From assembly GCA_013334395.1 (NCBI GenBank), contig JAAXXS010000005.1, positions 1-59,761 of the forward strand: DNA of 59,761 bases, written 5' to 3'. Each line of letters starts with the position of its first letter. Positions within the stretch are counted from its first letter, which is position 1. The position numbers and the translations under genes are program-made. The notes under the pieces were generated by a model. It did no database searches, was not told the DNA's origin, and worked only from the letters and a program-made list of their open reading frames with translations. Shown here in pieces: positions 1 through 10,594 of the stretch. The stretch comes from Holophagaceae bacterium. GTDB lineage: Bacteria > Acidobacteriota > Holophagae > Holophagales > Holophagaceae.

Positions 1-1
1 C

Positions 2-3000
2 ACGTCCGTTGCCTCGGCCACCTACACCGTGACTTCAGAACCTCTGGGCATGAGCTACGCCACACCCAAGAGCTTCATCATCAATACGGCCATTGCGACC
101 CAGAACCCTGCGGTTAGCAACGCCACGTCAGGCGTGGCCATCAGCTATGCCCTGGCCTCCGGAAGCCTGCCTACAGGACTCTCCCTGGATACCACCACAG
201 GTGCCATCACCGGCAAGCCGACCGTGTCGGGAACCTATCCCTTCTCCATCACCGTGACCAATGGCACCAACGCTGCGGGCAACTCCCGCTCTTCCACAGC
301 ATCGGTGAGCTACACCATTGCGTTGGCCACCCTGGGCTACAGCAGCCCTGTGACCTATGTGGAGAAGGTCGCCATCACCGCTAACACGCCGAGCCCCTTG
401 GGGATCACCCCCACCAGCTACGCCGTGACGGTGGGGACACTGCCCGCTGGCCTCGCCATCAATGGCACCAGTGGCGCCATCTCGGGCACACCCACCACGG
501 TGACCGCCGGTGCCGTGTCCGTGACCATCACCGGAACCCAGGGTGGCACTACCGCGGCCCAAGTGGTGAGCATCACCGTGGGACCTGCCGCCCCCACAGC
601 CTTGGGCTACACCACCCCCGTCACCTACATCAATGGCAGCGCCATCACCGCCAACGCACCTGTCCCCACCGGGGGAACACCCTCGAGCTATCAGGTCACC
701 TCGGGCGTGCTGCCCGCAGGCCTCAGCATCGACCCCAGCACCGGCATCATCAGCGGCACGCCCACGGCCACCGTAAATCCAGCCACCTCCGTCACCATCA
801 AGGGCAGCAATGGGACGGGCTATGCCAGTCAGACCCTGAGCATCACGGTCAATGGCGCGGCCCCCACGGCCCTGAACTATTCGACCCCCAATACCTACAC
901 CAACGGCACACCCATAGCGCCCAACAACCCGAATCCCACTGGCGGAACACCAAGCAGCTACAGCGTTTCGCCAGCCCTCCCAGCAGGGATCTCCCTCAAC
1001 ACCACCTCGGGCGTGATTTCGGGAACACCCAGCATCGGTGCAGCGGCCGCCAACTACACCGTCACCGGGACCAACGGCGCCGGCAGCGTCACGAAGGTCG
1101 TCAGCGTTACAGTCGTTGCTGCTGCACCAACCGCCCTGCACTACAGCACCCCCGTGCTCTACGCCGTGGGGGACACCGTTCTGAACGAGCCGAACCCTGA
1201 CGGCGGCGTGCCGACATCCTACGCCATCACGAGCGGCACCCTGCCTGCCGGGCTCACCCTCAACACCACTACGGGCGTGATCTCCGGAAGTCCCACGGCT
1301 TCCCTGCCCTCACCCTACTCTGTGAGCTTGGTCATCAGGGGGACCAATACGACCGGCAACATCAGCCAGACCGTCGTCATCACCATTCCCCCACCCGTGG
1401 TCGCCCACTTCTCCGGCAATCCCCTGAGCCTCCCTGTGGGCCAGTCGGCCAGCCTTTCTCCAGTCTATTCCGGGGGAACCGGTAACCTAGACCAGGGGAT
1501 AGGTGCGGTCAATTCTGGTGCGGTGGTTAATGTCACCAGCGCCAGCGCGGGGTCCACCGCGTACACCTTGACCGTGACCAACGGCTACGGGCAATCTGCC
1601 ACCGCCAACGTGTCCATCGCCTGGGTGAATCAGGCGACCCAGATCGACCTACTGGTGCCCGCAGATGGGGGCGTTTCCTCCGATGACGTCACCGACAACA
1701 CCAGTCCGCTATATGGGATCAAGGTGGTGGTGCCTACCTTCCCCAGCGGGAGTTGTGGCAGCACGCACCTGATCATCTACAAGGATGCCAATGCCCTACC
1801 GACCGGGGCGGCCCTGCCCACAGGTGTGCGGGCCTGCTCACCCACCTTCGACCTCACCACCACGGCGGGCTATCCCTTCCGACTGCCCATCACGGTGACC
1901 TTGCCCTACAGCGTCGGCACAAACCCGACACTCAACAGCTCGGATGTGCCCGTGCCCTTCTACTGGGATCCCACCTACGGGAAGTGGGTGGCCTGCGGCA
2001 TCAAGAGCCTGGATACCGGCAATCACCTGGTCACCTTCACCACCCTCCTGCCCGGTCTCTATACCGTGCTGGTCATGCCAGGGCTCTATTCTGCCCCCTC
2101 CAGCTACACGACCACCATCCCCTTCACCAACAGCGTGGATGGCTGGTTCCAGCCCAACCAGGGCGTCTTTGATGTGCCGGGCGGCTCCAGCTTCGGCATG
2201 AGCGCCCTTGCCTCCTGGTATTTCGGGCAGGCCAAGTACAACGCCACGACCAACGCCTCCAGTCCCTATACCGCAGGGCTCTACAGCATGTTCCGTCAGG
2301 GTGTCCTGGCCTCGGACGATGTCAGTGCCCGGGCTCTCATCAGCCGCCTGGCCAATGGGACGCTGGAGAGCTGGACTCAGCTCTATTCCCAGAGCAACTA
2401 CGCACTCACGGATCTCCAGACTGGCTTGGCGCTGATCACGGCCCTCAAGGTCACCGGGCAGCCCCAGCTCTTCCTCATGGGCGATGCCCGACCCGCCCTG
2501 AGCAACGCACTCTCGACCCTCGTCACAAACTTCACCTACGCATCCTCCACATACAAGTTCAAGGTGATGGACCCTAACTACCCTGGGACGGACCTCTCCA
2601 TCACCTGGAGTCCCACGGGTTCCGGGTCCTTCACGGCCTACGACCGGGCAGCGGGCTACATCCCAGCCTTCGTGAAGTACGCCTTCGAGGGTCATCCCAG
2701 CGTGCACCGCCTGGCGGACTACGAGCGCGCCCTCTCTGGGGCCAGCACCGGGTGGCTCAATCCCCCCTTCGCCACGATCAACCTCTCCCAGGTGGGCGAT
2801 ATCACGCCAGTCACCCTGGACGGCACGACCCTCCAGGTGACCGATGCCAGCAATGTCACGATCACGGGCACCATCACCAATGGCGACAACACCAGCAATG
2901 CCATCTACTGGAGCCAGAACGGGGGCACCCGGACCGCTGTGACCCTGAACGCAGGCAACAGCTTCAGCTTCTCCCTGGGTGCTCTGATCAACCCCTTCTC

Positions 3001-3757
3001 CACCCGCGTCATGCTGGAGACCTCCCCCAACGCCTGTGACTCCACCTTCGGGCACACAGGCTTCCAGGAGTTCTGGATCAAGGACCGGGCACTGATCGAC
3101 TGGTTTATCAACAGCTGCTTCGAGAAGGGACTGCTGTCCGACAACATCTCCCCCATCGGCTGGACGCTCAGCCAGGGCTCCAACTCAGGCGTGGCTTACA
3201 ACAACCCTATGACCTGGGACAAGTACGGGAATCCAACGAACTACCCTGTCGTCTGGAGTGTCTCGCCTGTCGATAGTGGGGTGGCCACTCAGGGCACGGA
3301 CCCCTTTGTCTCGGGCATCTCCAAGGTGCTCGATGGCTCCAGCTCCTACCGCCTCAACAACTCTGCCACCGGGGCTCACATCAGCCGCCTCACCCAGACC
3401 GTCACGGTCCCGACCACCGTTGCGGATCCCAGCCTCAGCTTCTACTGGGCAGCCGTGCTGGATAATCCGAGCCATCCAGATACAGACCAGCCCTTCGTCG
3501 ATATCTGGATCCAGGACTTCACGGATCCGAACAACGTCACGACGCTCTACTACAAACACTTCTACTCCAATGACCCGTCCTATCCGGGATGGCTGACGGG
3601 TAGCAACACGTGGCTGGGCATCCCCTGGCAGAAGGTGAGCCTCACGGATCTGAGCGCCCTCAAGGGCCACAAGCTGAAGATCACCCTCCTGGCTGCCGAC
3701 TGCAACCAGACCGGCCATGGCGGCTACATCTATGTCGACAACGTGGCCTGCAACTAA
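2..3757 (+). CDS. Giant Ig-repeat exoprotein, 3' part (5' end outside window)
   Basis: The open frame runs in from the window edge, so the apparent start at 29 is only an internal codon and the N-terminus and any signal peptide are missing. Five He_PIG-type putative Ig repeats of 88-90 residues follow each other (beginning near 50, 332, 602, 872 and 1136), each with a LPAGL..(T/S)G.ISGTPT core. The C-terminal half contains a segment resembling a papain/C39-like peptidase core (GSSFGMS at 2183, MDPNYPG at 2567) whose presumed Cys is Ser. The last about 110 residues look like a beta-sandwich (ligand-binding style) domain ending in IYVDNVACN. It is probably secreted or cell-surface exposed and adhesive. 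It sits 33 bp upstream of an OmpA-like gene on the same strand. The exact role is unknown; the Ig repeats are certain, the rest is inference. Confidence 0.85.
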   Translation, partial: TSVASATYTVTSEPLGMSYATPKSFIINTAIATQNPAVSNATSGVAISYALASGSLPTGLSLDTTTGAITGKPTVSGTYPFSITVTNGTNAAGNSRSSTASVSYTIALATLGYSSPVTYVEKVAITANTPSPLGITPTSYAVTVGTLPAGLAINGTSGAISGTPTTVTAGAVSVTITGTQGGTTAAQVVSITVGPAAPTALGYTTPVTYINGSAITANAPVPTGGTPSSYQVTSGVLPAGLSIDPSTGIISGTPTATVNPATSVTIKGSNGTGYASQTLSITVNGAAPTALNYSTPNTYTNGTPIAPNNPNPTGGTPSSYSVSPALPAGISLNTTSGVISGTPSIGAAAANYTVTGTNGAGSVTKVVSVTVVAAAPTALHYSTPVLYAVGDTVLNEPNPDGGVPTSYAITSGTLPAGLTLNTTTGVISGSPTASLPSPYSVSLVIRGTNTTGNISQTVVITIPPPVVAHFSGNPLSLPVGQSASLSPVYSGGTGNLDQGIGAVNSGAVVNVTSASAGSTAYTLTVTNGYGQSATANVSIAWVNQATQIDLLVPADGGVSSDDVTDNTSPLYGIKVVVPTFPSGSCGSTHLIIYKDANALPTGAALPTGVRACSPTFDLTTTAGYPFRLPITVTLPYSVGTNPTLNSSDVPVPFYWDPTYGKWVACGIKSLDTGNHLVTFTTLLPGLYTVLVMPGLYSAPSSYTTTIPFTNSVDGWFQPNQGVFDVPGGSSFGMSALASWYFGQAKYNATTNASSPYTAGLYSMFRQGVLASDDVSARALISRLANGTLESWTQLYSQSNYALTDLQTGLALITALKVTGQPQLFLMGDARPALSNALSTLVTNFTYASSTYKFKVMDPNYPGTDLSITWSPTGSGSFTAYDRAAGYIPAFVKYAFEGHPSVHRLADYERALSGASTGWLNPPFATINLSQVGDITPVTLDGTTLQVTDASNVTITGTITNGDNTSNAIYWSQNGGTRTAVTLNAGNSFSFSLGALINPFSTRVMLETSPNACDSTFGHTGFQEFWIKDRALIDWFINSCFEKGLLSDNISPIGWTLSQGSNSGVAYNNPMTWDKYGNPTNYPVVWSVSPVDSGVATQGTDPFVSGISKVLDGSSSYRLNNSATGAHISRLTQTVTVPTTVADPSLSFYWAAVLDNPSHPDTDQPFVDIWIQDFTDPNNVTTLYYKHFYSNDPSYPGWLTGSNTWLGIPWQKVSLTDLSALKGHKLKITLLAADCNQTGHGGYIYVDNVACN

Positions 3758-3790
3758 TCCTTCGTCTTCCCGACTGAACAAGGTGTGCCC

Positions 3791-4960
3791 ATGACATTCC
3801 GATCCCTCCTTCCGATGATGCTGGTGGCCACGAGCCTGTCTGCGCAGGGAGCGGGAAAAGGGGCCCCCTACTCCTGGCTCCAGCTACAGGGAGGGGCTCT
3901 GATTCAGAGCAACGCGCCCTGTGTCGAGGACGGTACCCTGGTGGCCTTCAGCACGGGGCAATGGCTGGGCTCCACCTGGGGGTGGGAGCTCGGGGCCCTC
4001 ACGGGGACGCTGCGCGCCACCGACCACACCTGGAAGGCACGTGAGACCGATCTGAATGTCAGCGCACTGCTGAGCCCCTTTGGACCGATGGGGGCCTGGC
4101 GTCCCTTCCTGCGGGGCAGCCTCGGCCTCACTCATCTGGAGCCCCCCTTGTCCCTGTCACCCAGCACCGCCCAGCGCATCAATCTGATGGTGGGGGTTGG
4201 CACTCAGCTGACCTTCGGTGCCCGCGGCTTCGCTTCAGCAGAGCTTCGCTTCGTCAGTGTTCAGACCCGGGAGTACCGGACGGAGATCCAGGCCCTGGTG
4301 GGGGTTGGATTCCGCTGGGGCCAGACCCAACCGGCCCAGGCGACCCTGCCTGCAGTCGTCCAGATGGCTGCCCCGACAAGGCCCGCGGCCACCCTCGCTC
4401 CCGCGCCGCCACCTGCACCCGTAGCGGTTTCCGCTATCACGGTGCCCGTCCCCATTCCGCCACCTGGCCCCCTGGCGGCAGCGGCACCTGCGGTCGCTCC
4501 CAAGGCCGCGCAGACGGCTTCTTCCGCCCCGCTCACGGAGGCGGTGCTCCACTTCGCCAACGATGGGGCCCAGCCCGGAAAGGAGGCCTGGTCTCTCCTG
4601 GTACAGGTCGCCCAGGGGTTGCAACGGGCCCCGGAGGGCACCACCCTGCGCATCAGCGGTCACACCTCCAGCACGGGAGCCCGCACCTACAACCTTTCCC
4701 TCAGCCGACGCCGGGCGGAAGCCGTCCGAGAGCTTCTCTTGAAGGCAGGTGTGCCCGAGTCCCGTATCCGCGTGGACTGGTTTGGCCCGGACCAGCCTTG
4801 CGCGGACAATGCCACCCGCCTTGGCCAGGCGAAGAACCGCCGTGCCGAGGTGGAGGTTGGACCACAGGCGGGGAAGGCCCCAAAGCTCAAGGTGGAGGGA
4901 CCCCTGGTGCAGGGGAGCATCGCTCGCAAGCCACGATCACCCCTTGGAAAGAACCCCTAG
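3791..4960 (+). CDS. OmpA-family outer-membrane protein
   Basis: A 389-residue protein with a signal peptide (MTFRSLLPMMLVATSLSAQG), an N-terminal region of about 150 residues rich in alternating aromatic/polar strands (probable small beta-barrel), a Pro/Ala-rich linker of about 60 residues, and a C-terminal OmpA-like peptidoglycan-binding domain. In the last domain HFANDGAQP, ISGHTSSTGARTYN, LSLSRRRAEAVRELL and NRRAEVEV match the usual order of OmpA_C motifs. ATG 3791 is preferred over the in-frame GTG 3785 because AAGG lies 7 nt upstream of it. It follows the Ig-repeat exoprotein closely, so co-expression is likely, and it could anchor that protein or the envelope to the murein. The family assignment is firm; the partnership is inference. 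Confidence 0.88.
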   Translation: MTFRSLLPMMLVATSLSAQGAGKGAPYSWLQLQGGALIQSNAPCVEDGTLVAFSTGQWLGSTWGWELGALTGTLRATDHTWKARETDLNVSALLSPFGPMGAWRPFLRGSLGLTHLEPPLSLSPSTAQRINLMVGVGTQLTFGARGFASAELRFVSVQTREYRTEIQALVGVGFRWGQTQPAQATLPAVVQMAAPTRPAATLAPAPPPAPVAVSAITVPVPIPPPGPLAAAAPAVAPKAAQTASSAPLTEAVLHFANDGAQPGKEAWSLLVQVAQGLQRAPEGTTLRISGHTSSTGARTYNLSLSRRRAEAVRELLLKAGVPESRIRVDWFGPDQPCADNATRLGQAKNRRAEVEVGPQAGKAPKLKVEGPLVQGSIARKPRSPLGKNP

Positions 4961-5360
4961 CTCCCTGCCCTGGGTCCAGACCAGCGGGCGCCCCGCCTCT
5001 GGTCAGGGCTCCCGAGAAGGGCCCCTGACGAGTGCGGGCGGGCCCTCCTGCGCAGGGGCGAACGGGTGGTTCAAAGTTCCAGGATCACCCCTGCCACGAC
5101 TGGGCAGGTCACCACGATGCAGGTAAGGGATTCGGTGTTCCCGCAGCGCTCTTCGTCGTCCTTGCTACAGCGCCAGTAACGGCCAAGCCAAGAGAGTGGC
5201 GCCAGGCCTGCGCCCTGGGCTCCGGGGCCGTGCCAGGAATTGTCAGGAATTGTCAGGAATTGTTGGCGACTTTCATTGGCGACCTGAACGCTGCAATGGG
5301 ACTTTATCCATGCAAGGGTCCAGACCTGGATTCCATGCACGCTTGCACCGGGTAAACGTC
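4961..5360 (+). other. 400-bp intergenic space, no gene seen
   Basis: This lies between the OmpA-like gene and the collagen-like gene. I see no convincing coding frame. Near the downstream gene there are three head-to-tail copies of a 10-nt unit (see repeat at 5234). No promoter with good hexamer spacing was found. Confidence 0.6.
5234..5263 (+). repeat. Three tandem copies of a 10-nt unit upstream of the collagen-like gene
   Basis: CAGGAATTGT occurs three times without a gap (5234, 5244, 5254), about 100 bp before the start of the collagen-like gene. The 10-nt period equals about one helical turn, which would suit a protein bound repeatedly on one DNA face, or it may be a slippage tract. 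There is no further evidence for either. Confidence 0.8.
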
Positions 5361-8300
5361 ATGAGGCCATTCTTTCTCACCCTCGCCATCCCCACCCTGA
5401 TCGCCACCGGTGGGCCATCGCTGTGCGCCCAGGAACTGCCGGTGGCTGCCACCGCGGACGCGGCGCCAGCGCCGACCATCGCCTATCAGGGGCGACTGCT
5501 GGAAGGCGCCACGACCGTCAATGGTGCCCGCTCCTTCACCTTCAGCATCCTGGACAGCGCGGGCGCCGAGCAGTGGAGCTCCGGCCAGCTGACCCTGTCG
5601 GTGACCGACGGCCTCTACTCGGTGGTGCTGGGCGGCACGGGGATGCCGGCGCTGCCCCTGGCCTTGCTGGGCAAGGCAGGGCTGAAGCTCCATGTCACCC
5701 TGTCGGGGCAGGCACTGACGCCGGATGCCACCATCGTGCCGGCCTTCCAATCCCGCAGCGCTTGGGAAGTCACCGGAAGCTTCAGTGGCGATCTCTCCGG
5801 CACCCAGAACCAGATCCTGATCATGAAGCTGCAGGGGACGCCGATCGACCTGATCACCAACGCGCCAACGGCGGGCCAGGCCTTGGTGTTCAACGGCACC
5901 AAGTGGGTCCCCTCCAGCGTGGCGGGGACGGCAGGCCCCCAGGGGCCGATGGGCGCGACTGGGGCCACCGGAGCGCAGGGCCCCACCGGCCTAACCGGTG
6001 CGACGGGTTCCGCAGGCGCCAAGGGCGAGGCCGGGGTCGCGGGTCTGGACGGGAAGACGGTGCTGAGTGGCATTAGCAACCCGGTGACAGAGGTCGGCAA
6101 CAGCGGCGACTTCTACCTCAACACCGCGACGAACAACCTGTGGGGCCCCAAGGCCGCTGGTGCCTGGCCCGTGGCGGGCGTGAGCCTGATCGGGCCTGTG
6201 GGCGCCCCCGGGGACACGGGTGCCACCGGCGCGACCGGAGCGACGGGTGCCAAGGGTGACACCGGTGCCACAGGTCCCGCTGGCAGCACGGGCGCGAAGG
6301 GCGACACCGGGGCCACGGGTCCGGCCGGCACCAGCCCCTTCACCCTGAGCGGCAGCGATGCAGTCTTCCCGGTGGGAGCCCTCGGCGTGGGCACCGCCAC
6401 GCCGGACGCCAGCGCCCTGCTTGAACTCAGCAGTACCACCAAGGGCTTCCTGCCCCCGCGCCTGACCGCAACCCAGCGCCAGGCCATCGCCACCCCAGCC
6501 CACGGCCTGGTGGTCTTCCAGACCGACGGCACCCCGGGCCTCTACCAGTTCGTCGGCGGCACCTGGTCCCAGGTGGGCTCGGGCAGCGTCGCAGAGGTGA
6601 CCGCCACGGCCCCGCTGCTGATCACGGGCACCACGTCCCCCGTGCTGAGCCTGCCCAAGGCCACCGGCACCGCGGACGGCTACCTGGCGGCCACGGACTT
6701 CGCGGCCTTCACCACCGCCGCCTCCGGCAGCCTCAAGGCCGCCAGCAACCTCGGGGACATCGCCAGCGCCGCTGCGGCCCGCACGAACCTGGGCCTGGCC
6801 ACGGTGGCCGCCAGCGGAGCCTACAGCGACCTCAGTGACAAGCCGGTGGCCGGAACCGACTTCCTTGCGCCCGCCGGGAGTGGTGCGGGCCTGACGAATC
6901 TCAGCAAGGGCCAGGTGGGCCTCGGCAGCGTGGACAATACCTCCGACGCCAACAAGCCCGTGTCCTCTGCCACGGCAACGGCTCTGGACCTGAAGGCCCC
7001 CCTGGCTTCGCCCACCTTCACCGGCACCGTCAGCGGCATCACCAAGGCCATGGTGGGCCTGGGCAGCGTGGAGAACCTGAAGCTGAACCTCTCGGCAGGG
7101 GCGGACCCAACCGCCGCCTCCGATAGCGGGGCGGGTTATGCGGTCGGCTCCCGCTGGCTGAACACGGCCACGGGCAGGGAGTTCGTCTGCACCGCGACCA
7201 CCAGCGGCGCCGCCGTCTGGAAGGAGACCACCGGCGCCTTCAGCGGCGCCTACAGCGACCTGACCGGGGCACCCACCCTGGGGACCCTGGCCACCAAGAG
7301 CTCCATCACCGACGCGGAGGTGGCCGCGGTTGCGGCCATCGCTGACACCAAGCTGGCCACGATCAGCACGGCCGGCAAGGTCGCCAACAGCGCCACCACC
7401 GCCACCCCAGCCAGCACCGCCAACAGCATTGTGGCCCGCGACAGCTCAGGTGACTTCCGCGCCGGGACCATCACAGCCAACCTCACAGGCAGCGTCACCG
7501 GAGATGTGACCGGCAACGTCAGCGGCACCGCCGCCAACGTGACAGGCACCATCGCGGTCGCCAACGGCGGAACCGGCACGACCTCGTTGACCGCCAACAA
7601 GGTGCTGGTGGGCAATGACAGCTCGGCGGTGCTCCAGCCCACGAACCTGCACTGGGACAACACCAACAGCCGCCTGGGTCTGAATGTCACCGCACCGGCC
7701 TACGCCCTGGACGTGGACGGGGACCTGAACCTGGCCGCGGGCCATACCCTCTACATCGCCGGCGACAAGACCATGGTGCTGGACGCCGCCAAGCAGAATA
7801 TGTTCCTGGGCAAGGGCGCCGGGGCCCTCACCACCGGCGGCAGCAACACGGCCATCGGGGTGCAGGCCATGCCCCTGGCGGTGAGCGGGAACAACAACAT
7901 GGCCCTGGGCAGCTACTCCCTGAACCTGCTGGCAGGGGGCTCGGCGGCCAACGCGGCCATGGGCAACAGCGCCCTCAACAACCTGGTCACAGGCACTGAG
8001 AACCTGGCACTGGGGTATCTCTCCGGCTATGGGGACGGCAGCACGGCCTTGGATTACGGCTCCTACAACATCTACGTGGGCTCCAAGGCGGCGCCCTCGG
8101 CCAAGGGCACCGCTGAAATCCCCATCACCAATGAGATCGTGATCGGACAGGGTGCCAAAGGCCTGGGCTCCAACACCACCCTGCTTGGGAATGGCTCTAC
8201 CGCGAAGACCTTCATCAAGGGCATCCGGGGCGCAGCGCTCGGGGGCTCCAGCCCCCAGACCGTGGTGATCGATGACCAGGGTCAGCTGTCCTCGACGAGC

Positions 8301-9674
8301 ACCCCGACCGGGATGTTCCACAACGGCGGCAATGCCTTCAGCGCCACGGCCGTCCTCGGCACCACGGATGCGTACGGGCTCAGCTTGATCACAAACAACA
8401 CGGCCCGCCTCCAGGTGAGCAGCGCCGGGGCGGTGACCCTGCCTGCCTTCACCTCGGCCGGGGTGGTCCACAACAGTGCCACGGGCCTGCTCAGCAGCTC
8501 GCTGGTCGGCAACGCCGACATCGACCCCGCCGCGGCCATCGCGGATACGAAACTGGCCACGATCGCCACGGCTGGCAAGGTCGCCAACAGCGCCACCACG
8601 GCCACCTCGGGCAACACCGCCAGCGCCATCGTGGCGCGCGACCCCTCGGGCAACTTCAGCGCGAACCTCATCACCGCCAGCGTCTCGGGCAATGCCAGCA
8701 CAGCCACCAACCTGAGCAACCCAGGCACCGTTACCCTGGCGACCGCGACGGAAGCCAATGCAATCACCATCACCCAGCCTGCCTTCACGCAGGAGAAGCC
8801 CGTCAAGCTGCTCAACTTCAACTGGTACTCGGATGCCTGGGCCCTGGGCAACATCCGGTCCGGGCTCGAAGCCTCCTCAGGCCTGGGCGTGTTTCTCAAC
8901 GGCACTGAAAAATTCCGTTTCACGGACGGAGCCTTGGCCATCGGGGCCAACACCGTACTCCACTCAGGCAACTACAACAGCCTGATCACCAGCCTCACGG
9001 GCCTCACCACACCACTCGCCATCGCCAAGGGCGGCACCGGGGCCACCACCCAGCAGGCGGCCCTCAATGCTCTGGCCGGGGCGGTCACCAGCGGCCAGGT
9101 TCTCCGGGGCAATGGCACCAATGTGGCCCTGTCCAGCCTCCAGGCTGCGGATATTCCACCCCTGAACCAGAACACCACCGGCACAGCCGCGAACGTGACG
9201 GGGACCGTGGCAGTCGCCAACGGTGGGACGGGCACCACTACGGCGCCCTCCGCCGCGGGCGGGGTGATCTACGCCGCCAGCACCAGCGCCTATGGGGCTA
9301 CGGTCGCGGGCGCCTCTGGCCAGGTGCTGGTCTCCAACGGCAGCGGCGCACCCACCTGGTCCAGCACCACCGCGGCCCTGGTGTCCGTGAACGCCCAGGT
9401 CGGCACCACCTACGCCCTGGTGGCCAGCGATGCCAACGCGTTCATCACCCTGAACAATGCCAGCGCCATCACGCTGACGCTGCCCACGGGACTGTCCGTG
9501 GGCTTCCAGTGCACCGTGGCCCAGCTGGGGGCCGGCACCGTGGGTCTGGTTGCCGGTTCCGGCGCCACCCTCATCACCACCGCCACCAACAAGAAGCTGA
9601 ATGCCCAGGGCTCCGGCGTCACCCTGATCGTGGTGGCGGCGAACACCTGGATGGCATTCGGGGACATGAACTAG
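5361..9674 (+). CDS. Collagen-like, tail-fibre-like surface protein
   Basis: A 1437-residue protein with a signal peptide ([18 protein letters not shown], cleavage near LCAQ). Residues about 30-180 form a conserved N-domain (IAYQGRLLE...[10 protein letters not shown]). Two uninterrupted Gly-X-Y collagen-like tracts follow: 15 triplets at 5925-6059 and 16 triplets at 6192-6335. The remainder resembles phage tail fibres and trimeric adhesins: [29 protein letters not shown] (twice), VANGGTGTT (twice), and YadA-head-like repeats such as NTAIGVQA and NLALGYLSG around 7800-8030. The C-terminus (MAFGDMN) lacks a recognisable intramolecular chaperone. ATG 5361 is chosen because the signal peptide starts there; the longer frame upstream has no such signal. 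It is probably a secreted trimeric fibre. The next gene starts directly after its stop codon. Confidence 0.85.
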   Translation: MRPFFLTLAIPTLIATGGPSLCAQELPVAATADAAPAPTIAYQGRLLEGATTVNGARSFTFSILDSAGAEQWSSGQLTLSVTDGLYSVVLGGTGMPALPLALLGKAGLKLHVTLSGQALTPDATIVPAFQSRSAWEVTGSFSGDLSGTQNQILIMKLQGTPIDLITNAPTAGQALVFNGTKWVPSSVAGTAGPQGPMGATGATGAQGPTGLTGATGSAGAKGEAGVAGLDGKTVLSGISNPVTEVGNSGDFYLNTATNNLWGPKAAGAWPVAGVSLIGPVGAPGDTGATGATGATGAKGDTGATGPAGSTGAKGDTGATGPAGTSPFTLSGSDAVFPVGALGVGTATPDASALLELSSTTKGFLPPRLTATQRQAIATPAHGLVVFQTDGTPGLYQFVGGTWSQVGSGSVAEVTATAPLLITGTTSPVLSLPKATGTADGYLAATDFAAFTTAASGSLKAASNLGDIASAAAARTNLGLATVAASGAYSDLSDKPVAGTDFLAPAGSGAGLTNLSKGQVGLGSVDNTSDANKPVSSATATALDLKAPLASPTFTGTVSGITKAMVGLGSVENLKLNLSAGADPTAASDSGAGYAVGSRWLNTATGREFVCTATTSGAAVWKETTGAFSGAYSDLTGAPTLGTLATKSSITDAEVAAVAAIADTKLATISTAGKVANSATTATPASTANSIVARDSSGDFRAGTITANLTGSVTGDVTGNVSGTAANVTGTIAVANGGTGTTSLTANKVLVGNDSSAVLQPTNLHWDNTNSRLGLNVTAPAYALDVDGDLNLAAGHTLYIAGDKTMVLDAAKQNMFLGKGAGALTTGGSNTAIGVQAMPLAVSGNNNMALGSYSLNLLAGGSAANAAMGNSALNNLVTGTENLALGYLSGYGDGSTALDYGSYNIYVGSKAAPSAKGTAEIPITNEIVIGQGAKGLGSNTTLLGNGSTAKTFIKGIRGAALGGSSPQTVVIDDQGQLSSTSTPTGMFHNGGNAFSATAVLGTTDAYGLSLITNNTARLQVSSAGAVTLPAFTSAGVVHNSATGLLSSSLVGNADIDPAAAIADTKLATIATAGKVANSATTATSGNTASAIVARDPSGNFSANLITASVSGNASTATNLSNPGTVTLATATEANAITITQPAFTQEKPVKLLNFNWYSDAWALGNIRSGLEASSGLGVFLNGTEKFRFTDGALAIGANTVLHSGNYNSLITSLTGLTTPLAIAKGGTGATTQQAALNALAGAVTSGQVLRGNGTNVALSSLQAADIPPLNQNTTGTAANVTGTVAVANGGTGTTTAPSAAGGVIYAASTSAYGATVAGASGQVLVSNGSGAPTWSSTTAALVSVNAQVGTTYALVASDANAFITLNNASAITLTLPTGLSVGFQCTVAQLGAGTVGLVAGSGATLITTATNKKLNAQGSGVTLIVVAANTWMAFGDMN

Positions 9675-10394
9675 ATGCACCGCCTGGCCTGCTCCCTGCC
9701 TGCCCTGGCCCTCGGTTTTCTGAGCCTGCTGGGGGCGTTCACCGCGTCCGCCCAGACCAGGATCCAGCACACGGGCACCATGAAGCGCGCCACCAGCGTG
9801 CCGACACCGACCGGAGTCTACGGCAACAACTGGCTGCGGGGCGCCCCCACCAGCGACCCCACCAACCGGCGGGCCTTCGTGACTTCCATCAGTGTCATCA
9901 ATGGGGCCAGCATCTACTCATCCGACCTGGAGGCCTGGACGGGCAGCTGGCAGGCCCCCCAGGCCATCTACGAGCACGGCTCCTACCTGGACGATCCCAC
10001 CAGCTGGTACCAGACTGAGGCCAGAGAAGGTACGACCTGGACCAACTCTGCGGTGAATGGCGCCGGTGAGCTGGTGGTTGACATGCAGGCGGTGCGCACC
10101 CTGGCCCGGTTCGTGGTGTTCCAGATGTTCTCGGACGGGAGGACCACCATCGCCTACTTCTACAGCCACCCCAGCACCAGTGCCACCCCGCCCTCCAACA
10201 CGGATGCGGGCTGGGTGCAGCGGGGTGGCGGCAACATCAGTGCGGGCGTTGATGGCACCACCGTCATCACTTCGCCAACCACCTTCACCATGACGCCCTT
10301 CACCAGTCGCTACATCAAGATCCGCGCCCTCAACACCGGCGTGCTGACGCCTGGTTACATTGAGCTGAAGGGTGTAAAGGCGTTCTCGCAGTAG
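9675..10394 (+). CDS. Secreted protein, discoidin (F5/8C)-like fold suspected
   Basis: A 239-residue protein with a clear signal peptide (LACSLPALALGFLSLLGAFTASAQ). The ATG follows the TAG of the collagen-like gene with no gap, so the two are probably translated from one message. WTNSAVNGAGELVVDMQ, ARFVVFQMFSDGRTTIAYFY and the end segment SRYIKIRALNTG..PGYIELKGVKAF resemble the order of conserved elements in discoidin/F5-8C galactose-binding domains (buried strand, then YIKI, then EI/EL..V). No enzyme motif is visible. It may cap or decorate the fibre encoded upstream. The fold is a moderate inference; the secretion signal is clear. Confidence 0.75.
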   Translation: MHRLACSLPALALGFLSLLGAFTASAQTRIQHTGTMKRATSVPTPTGVYGNNWLRGAPTSDPTNRRAFVTSISVINGASIYSSDLEAWTGSWQAPQAIYEHGSYLDDPTSWYQTEAREGTTWTNSAVNGAGELVVDMQAVRTLARFVVFQMFSDGRTTIAYFYSHPSTSATPPSNTDAGWVQRGGGNISAGVDGTTVITSPTTFTMTPFTSRYIKIRALNTGVLTPGYIELKGVKAFSQ

Positions 10395-10429
10395 GGGACC
10401 GGGGCCGCGGTCGCCTCCCTCGTCGGACG

Positions 10430-10487
10430 GGGGCGTCCTCCTCGGTCAAAACGCAGCCTAAGCTCCCCTCCGCCTATCGGACGCCCC
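10430..10487 (+). repeat. 9-bp inverted repeat downstream of the fibre operon
   Basis: GGGGCGTCC at 10430-10438 is matched by its reverse complement GGACGCCCC at 10479-10487, with a 40-nt GC-poorer middle. It may help end transcription of the fibre operon, but there is no T-tract after it. Nothing else is seen in 10395-10555. Confidence 0.4.
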
Positions 10488-10555
10488 TAATGACCGCCCT
10501 CTCGATCGCCTCCGACTCTCGGAAGCGGAGCCTCGACTTCGGTTCCGTTTCTTCC

Positions 10556-10594
10556 AAAGACAAAACGGGCCCGAAATGGACCCGTTTTGTCTTT
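10556..10594 (-). terminator. Strong hairpin terminator after tRNA-Phe
   Basis: A perfect 14-bp inverted repeat (AAAGACAAAACGGG at 10556-10569 and its complement at 10581-10594) with an 11-nt loop. Read on the minus strand it follows directly on the CCA end of tRNA-Phe and ends in a T-rich stretch, so it most likely terminates the tRNA transcript. It may also act on the plus strand. Confidence 0.8.

Noticed and set aside
5361-9674. Prophage tail fibre as part of a prophage
   Set aside because: No capsid, terminase, portal, integrase or lysis gene anywhere in the window; the protein has a signal peptide, unlike tail fibres.
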